Shown: in pieces, positions 4,913 through 7,607 of the stretch
How positions within the stretch are numbered: the first letter of the stretch is position 1
Layout of the letters: each line of letters opens with the position of its first letter
DNA from: Ktedonobacterales bacterium
Lineage (GTDB): Bacteria > Chloroflexota > Ktedonobacteria > Ktedonobacterales > JADMIN01
Direction of reading: 5' to 3'
Assembly: GCA_025928125.1 (NCBI GenBank)
Contig: JAICKD010000133.1
Location: 1-7,607, forward strand
DNA length: 7,607 bases
Notes under the pieces: generated by a model
Told to the model about the DNA's origin: nothing
Seen by the model: only the letters and a program-made list of their open reading frames with translations
Database searches by the model: none
Program-made: the position numbers and the translations under genes

Positions 4913-5911
4913 ATGAAAGGTATGGAAGGCAGTATGTTTGGATCACACGATCGCCCGGCATTTGCCTGGGGCGGCTCTGATGGGCCAGACGGTGATTGGG
5001 AATGGTCGGATCGCCCCACGATTGATGAACAGATTGGCTATCACTGGGGACACTGGGGACCACGACCGTTCCGCCCGCCATTTCGTGGGCCGTTTGGCAG
5101 ACCATTCTTCGGTGGGCCGTTTTTTGGAAGGCCATTTCACCACATGATGCGACGAGGACCATTTAATTTTGGAGGTGGCGCCCGTATGTTCGGGCGTGGC
5201 GACCTCAAGTATGCGCTGCTCGGCCTGTTGCAGGAGCATCCCAAACACGGGTACGAGATGATTAAGGATTTGGAGGATCGCTCCGGCGGGTTCTATAGCC
5301 CCAGTGCGGGCGCGATCTATCCCACGCTCCAGTTGCTCGAAGATCGCAGCTGGGTCAGCGTGGAAGTTGTCGAAGGGAAGAAAGTCTACACGATTACCGA
5401 TGCGGGCCGAGAGGCGCTCTCCGAGTACCAGGAGCGCTCGAGCGGCTTCCCGTTTGGCGGTCCCGGCTTCGGCCCATTCGGTGGCCCGGGCTTCGGCACG
5501 CACGGACCTCACGGGCATCGTGAACGACCAGAGCGGCCAGAGCGGCCTGAGCGGCCTGAGCGCCCGGAACGACCAGGGCGCGGACGCCGGGGTGACTGGG
5601 GCGACTGGGGCGACCAGCGGCGCGGACCGTGGGGTCCGTTCGGCTGGGAGACCGCCCCGGAACTGCGCGCGCTGGCCCACGAGAGCCGTGATGTGGCAAG
5701 ACTCGTGCGCGAGGCGGTCATAATTAGCGCCCGCGACCCTGAGCGGCTGAAAGAGCTTCGTGGCATCGTTGACCGTGTGCGCGGCGAACTGCTCATGTTC
5801 GTCAGCCAGCGGCCCAGCGGCCAACCGTCACAGCCAGAGCAGCCGCAGCAGCCGGGCGACCAGCCCAATCAGCCTACCGGCAGCGGCGAGGGTCCAGTCG
5901 AGACCCTCTAA
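4859..5911 (+). CDS. PadR-family regulator with Met/His-rich N-terminal tail (YqjI-like layout)
   Basis: This 350-residue PadR-type transcriptional regulator is much longer than the usual 110-200. In order it has (MHM)x6 at 1-18; an acidic/aromatic stretch; a Gly/Phe/Pro/Arg-rich linker (about 67-112) with HHMM at 94-97; the PadR winged helix (about 113-190) with LKYALLGLLQEHPKHGYEMIK, SPSAGAIYPTLQLLED and the KKVYTITDAGREAL wing and helix; a Gly/Phe-rich spacer with HGPHGH (215-220); (ERP)x6 (222-239); a helical C-terminal domain (about 264-314), probably for dimerisation; and a Gln/Pro-rich tail. The metal-ligand-rich tail before PadR resembles E. coli YqjI, a nickel-responsive repressor. 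Here the ligands are Met and His with no Cys, which could also suit copper. Metal sensing is inferred. The start is ambiguous: 13 ATGs lie in the first 57 nt and the only upstream ribosome-like site (GGTGAT, 4841-4846) is distant. It has its own promoter and terminator. Confidence 0.88.
   Translation: MHMMHMMHMMHMMHMMHMMKGMEGSMFGSHDRPAFAWGGSDGPDGDWEWSDRPTIDEQIGYHWGHWGPRPFRPPFRGPFGRPFFGGPFFGRPFHHMMRRGPFNFGGGARMFGRGDLKYALLGLLQEHPKHGYEMIKDLEDRSGGFYSPSAGAIYPTLQLLEDRSWVSVEVVEGKKVYTITDAGREALSEYQERSSGFPFGGPGFGPFGGPGFGTHGPHGHRERPERPERPERPERPERPGRGRRGDWGDWGDQRRGPWGPFGWETAPELRALAHESRDVARLVREAVIISARDPERLKELRGIVDRVRGELLMFVSQRPSGQPSQPEQPQQPGDQPNQPTGSGEGPVETL
5171..5188 (+). promoter_or_regulatory. Internal ribosome site and ATG within the PadR-type gene
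   Basis: GGAGGTG (5171-5177) lies 10 nt (counted from GGAGG) before an in-frame ATG at 5186-5188, codon 110, directly ahead of the PadR domain (MFGRGDLKYALL). It is a better ribosome site than anything before the annotated start. It sits behind an AT-rich patch (TTTAATTTT, 5162-5170). Translation from here would give a 241-residue form without the Met/His tail and linker. GGAGGTGGC also simply encodes Gly-Gly-Gly in a Gly-rich linker, so the match may be coincidental. Confidence 0.4.
5522..5575 (+). repeat. (Glu-Arg-Pro)x6 coding repeat
   Basis: Six 9-bp units encode Glu-Arg-Pro, matching the copy number of the N-terminal Met-His-Met repeat. Unlike that repeat, the copies differ at silent positions (GAA/GAG, CGA/CGG/CGC, CCA/CCT/CCG). 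The protein repeat is therefore older or kept by selection. Neighbouring shorter duplications of the same period are CACTGGGGA x2 (5042-5059) and GACTGGGGC x2 (5594-5611). Confidence 0.85.
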
Positions 5912-5921
5912 ACGGTGGCAA

Positions 5922-5997
5922 TATAGAACATATGGCCCCTTCTCCAGACCGGAGAAGGGGCTTTTCGCATGTCCGGCGGTTGAATGCATGTTCTATA
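5922..5997. repeat. 10-bp inverted repeat flanking the terminator
   Basis: TATAGAACAT (5922-5931) and its exact reverse complement ATGTTCTATA (5988-5997) bracket the terminator hairpin with 56 bp between the arms. The right arm overlaps a possible -10 (TATACT, 5994-5999) ahead of the next gene. The arms could be paired operator half-sites or the ends of a small palindromic element. Their function is unknown. Confidence 0.6.
5935..5965 (+). terminator. Rho-independent terminator after the PadR-type gene
   Basis: GCCCCTTCTCC (5935-5945) and GGAGAAGGGGC (5951-5961) form a perfect 11-bp stem with a 5-nt loop, followed at once by TTTT (5962-5965). It starts 23 nt after the PadR stop. No T-run exists for the opposite direction, so it acts on plus-strand transcription. 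A smaller hairpin, GAGGGTC/GACCCTC (5888-5894 with 5902-5908), lies at the very end of the coding region. Confidence 0.92.
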
Positions 5998-5999
5998 CT
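5994..5999 (+). promoter_or_regulatory. Possible -10 box for the SgcJ/EcaC-type gene
   Basis: TATACT matches TATAAT at five of six positions, but no -35 stands at normal spacing. The predicted transcript would begin about 14-16 nt before the ATG, leaving the AGGAGG ribosome site at or near the 5' end. As the preceding terminator is strong, this gene does need a promoter nearby. Confidence 0.3.
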
Positions 6000-6019
6000 G
6001 ACGGCAGGAGGATCTGGAC

Positions 6020-6490
6020 ATGACTTCTTCGCAGCCAAATTCATCCGAAGCATCCGGCGACGCGCCCATTGCCTCGCTCTATCGCCAGCTGCTTGATAGC
6101 TGGAATCGGCGCGACGCCAGCGCCTTCGCCGCGCTCTTCGACGACGAGGGGCAGAGCATCGGCTTCGACGGCAGCCCGATGAGCGGACGCGATGAGATTG
6201 CCGCGACGCTCGGCCAGATATTCGCCGACCACGTCACCGCGACCTACGTTGCCAAGATTCGTGACATCCGCTTGCTCGCGCCAGATGTTGCGCTGCTGCG
6301 CGCGGTTGTCGGGATGGTACCGCCGGGGCAATCGGATATCAATCCAGCGGTGAATGCCATACAGACGATGGTGGCGGTCAATCGCGCGGGCGAATGGCGC
6401 ATCGCCCTGCTACAAAACACGCCCGCGCAGTTCCATGGCAGGCCGGAGATGGCCGAGGCGCTGACGGTGGAATTGCGTGAGTTGCTGTAG
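6020..6490 (+). CDS. SgcJ/EcaC-family (NTF2-like) protein
   Basis: This 156-residue cytoplasmic protein has the SnoaL/NTF2-like cone fold of the SgcJ/EcaC group. An excellent AGGAGG site (6006-6011), 8 nt before the ATG, fixes the start. After a polar N-terminal tail of about 14 residues comes the typical first helix IASLYRQLLDSWNRRDASAFAALF (17-40), which leads into the strand DDEGQSIGFDG (41-51). Next come the GRDEIAATLGQIFADH helix (56-71), and then the strands around VALLRAVVGMVPPG (90-103), NAIQTMVAV (112-120) and GEWRIALLQNTPAQF (124-138), a classic family ending. Members occur in polyketide gene clusters and widely elsewhere, mostly without known substrates; the 'oxidoreductase' label on the family is poorly supported. 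It is set apart from PadR by the terminator. Confidence 0.85.
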   Translation: MTSSQPNSSEASGDAPIASLYRQLLDSWNRRDASAFAALFDDEGQSIGFDGSPMSGRDEIAATLGQIFADHVTATYVAKIRDIRLLAPDVALLRAVVGMVPPGQSDINPAVNAIQTMVAVNRAGEWRIALLQNTPAQFHGRPEMAEALTVELRELL

Positions 6491-6612
6491 CGGCGTTTGC
6501 CCTGGTTGCCCTCGCGGCGTCTCACATGCCACAATCACGGAGGATAGATAACATACGATCAACCGTGGCGGGCGCAATGTCGCGTCTGTGCCATGCATTG
6601 CTGTGAAAGGAT

Positions 6613-6616
6613 GGAG
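6613..6616 (+). promoter_or_regulatory. Ribosome binding site of the acyl-CoA dehydrogenase gene
   Basis: GGAG lies 7 nt before ATG 6624, with purine-rich sequence (AAAGGATGGAG, 6606-6616) around it. The ATG at 6611, inside this site, is out of frame. No convincing promoter was seen in 6491-6623. Confidence 0.6.
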
Positions 6617-6623
6617 AACACCG

Positions 6624-7607
6624 ATGTTCTTACGTCTCGACGACGAGCAACAGGAAATTCGCGATCTGGTGCGCAAGTTTGCCCAGCAGGAAATCGCCCC
6701 GCACGCCGAGCAGTGGGACGAGGAGAGCCACTTCCCGCGCGAGCTTTTCCCGGCGCTGGGCGAACTGGGGCTGGCGGGTACGCTCGTCCCGGAGGAGTAC
6801 GCTGGCGCGCAGCTCTCGCGGCTGACGGGTACGCTGATCTACGAGCAGATTGCTCAGGCCGATATGTCCACCGCCGTCTGGCTCGCCGTCCACAACATGG
6901 TCAGTGGGCTGATCGCCAAGTTTGGCAACGATGAGCAGCGCCAGCGCTGGCTGCCCAGGATGGCGGCTGGCGAGCTACTCGGCGCGTTCGCGCTCAGTGA
7001 GGCGCACGCGGGTTCCGATGCGGCCAGCATCCGCTGTCTGGCGCGGCGCGATGGCGACGACTATATCCTCAACGGCACGAAGTTTTGGGTGACCAGCGCC
7101 GGTCAGGCCGATATCTACGCGGTGATGGTGCGCACCGATCCCGATGGCGGCGCGCGCGGCATCAGCACGATCATCGTCGAGAAAGATACCCCTGGCTTCT
7201 CTATCGGCAAGCTGGAGCGCAAGATGGGGCTGCACTCCAGCCCAACCGGTGAGCTGATCTTCGAGGACTGCCGAGTACCCGCGTCACATCTGCTGGGCAG
7301 CGAGGGCGACGGCCTCAAGATTTCGCTAGCCTCGCTCGACGGCGGGCGTATCAACATTGGCGCGATTGCCACGGGCGTCGCGCAGGCCGCGCTCGATGTC
7401 AGCACCCGCTACGCGCAGGAGCGGCTCGCGTTTGGCAAGCCGATTGGCGCGTTCGAGGGCATCCAGTTTCTGCTGGCGGATATGGCGATGAAGGTGGAGG
7501 CGTCGCGGCTACTGGTCTATCAGGCGGCGTTCAAGATGGATGAGGGCGAGCACGCCACGCCGTATGCCGCGATGGCCAAGTGCTTCGCCACTGACAGCGC
7601 GATGGCC
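6624..7607 (+). CDS. Acyl-CoA dehydrogenase, 3' partial
   Basis: This FAD enzyme introduces a trans-2,3 double bond into acyl-CoA and passes electrons to electron-transfer flavoprotein. It acts in fatty-acid or branched-chain amino-acid breakdown. The frame is open for 328 codons to the window edge, where a full protein would be about 380. The N-terminal helical domain begins LRLDDEQQEIRDLVRKFA (3-20). The family signature AFALSEAHAGSDAAS lies at 121-135, and the flavin-contacting GTKFWVTSAG at 151-160. The middle beta domain includes MGLHSSPTGELIFEDCRVP (201-219). The C-terminal domain starts with GGRINIGAIATGVAQ and contains QERLAFGKPIGAFEGIQF (265-282), with the FAD-binding Arg and the Gln of the family. 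The catalytic Glu expected near residue 365 lies outside the window, so substrate class cannot be judged. The start is supported by GGAG at 6613-6616. Confidence 0.93.
   Translation, partial: MFLRLDDEQQEIRDLVRKFAQQEIAPHAEQWDEESHFPRELFPALGELGLAGTLVPEEYAGAQLSRLTGTLIYEQIAQADMSTAVWLAVHNMVSGLIAKFGNDEQRQRWLPRMAAGELLGAFALSEAHAGSDAASIRCLARRDGDDYILNGTKFWVTSAGQADIYAVMVRTDPDGGARGISTIIVEKDTPGFSIGKLERKMGLHSSPTGELIFEDCRVPASHLLGSEGDGLKISLASLDGGRINIGAIATGVAQAALDVSTRYAQERLAFGKPIGAFEGIQFLLADMAMKVEASRLLVYQAAFKMDEGEHATPYAAMAKCFATDSAMA

Noticed and set aside
5623..5638. Hairpin CGGACC/GGTCCG as a terminator or attenuator
   Set aside because: It is a short 6-bp stem inside coding sequence with no following T-run, expected by chance in GC-rich DNA.
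4943..5824. Minus-strand open frame of 293 codons
   Set aside because: It lies opposite the PadR-type gene, which has an unmistakable domain, a promoter and a terminator. The long antisense frame reflects GC-rich, repetitive coding sequence.
6526..6606. 26-codon open frame before the acyl-CoA dehydrogenase
   Set aside because: No ribosome site upstream of its ATG, and the composition does not look coding.

Overview
The window is GC-rich bacterial chromosome with short intergenic gaps and good Shine-Dalgarno (SD) sites. It looks like ordinary chromosomal DNA: no phage, transposon, CRISPR or RNA gene was seen. A sensor kinase with a Streptomyces-type membrane 'putative sensor' domain, a PadR regulator, a rhodanese, an SgcJ/EcaC-type protein and an acyl-CoA dehydrogenase would fit Chloroflexota (Ktedonobacteria-like) or Actinobacteria. 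I cannot settle the phylum from the sequence alone, and Chloroflexota is only a weak preference.

Layout. (1) 3-1190, minus strand: a Kef/NhaP-type cation:proton antiporter of the CPA2 type, cut at its 3' end by the window edge. (2) 1191-1350: a divergent promoter region. (3) 1351-1788, plus strand: a single-domain rhodanese. (4) 1917-2207: a 96-residue two-helix membrane protein of unknown role. (5) 2372-4611: a two-component pair, kinase first, then an OmpR/PhoB-type response regulator. (6) 4612-4858: a regulatory gap with the best promoter of the window, whose -10 lies inside a perfect 14-bp palindrome. (7) 4859-5911: an unusual PadR-family regulator with a Met/His repeat (MHM x6) at its N-terminus, a Gly/Phe/Pro-rich linker, the PadR winged helix, an (ERP)x6 segment and a helical C-terminus. 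A strong terminator follows. (8) 6020-6490: an SgcJ/EcaC (NTF2-like) protein. (9) 6624 to the right edge: an acyl-CoA dehydrogenase without its C-terminus.

How it may work together. The kinase and regulator are a clear functional pair. The PadR gene has its own promoter and terminator, and the palindrome over its -10 suggests autorepression. Its layout (metal-ligand-rich N-terminal tail before the PadR winged helix) resembles E. coli YqjI, a nickel-responsive PadR protein, so a metal-sensing role is the most interesting hypothesis here. No metal transporter or reductase is present in the window, so its targets are unknown. The most unusual DNA is the 9-bp tandem repeat at the very start of this gene, which is perfect at nucleotide level and can change length without breaking the frame. 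An internal SD could also give a short form lacking the whole tail.
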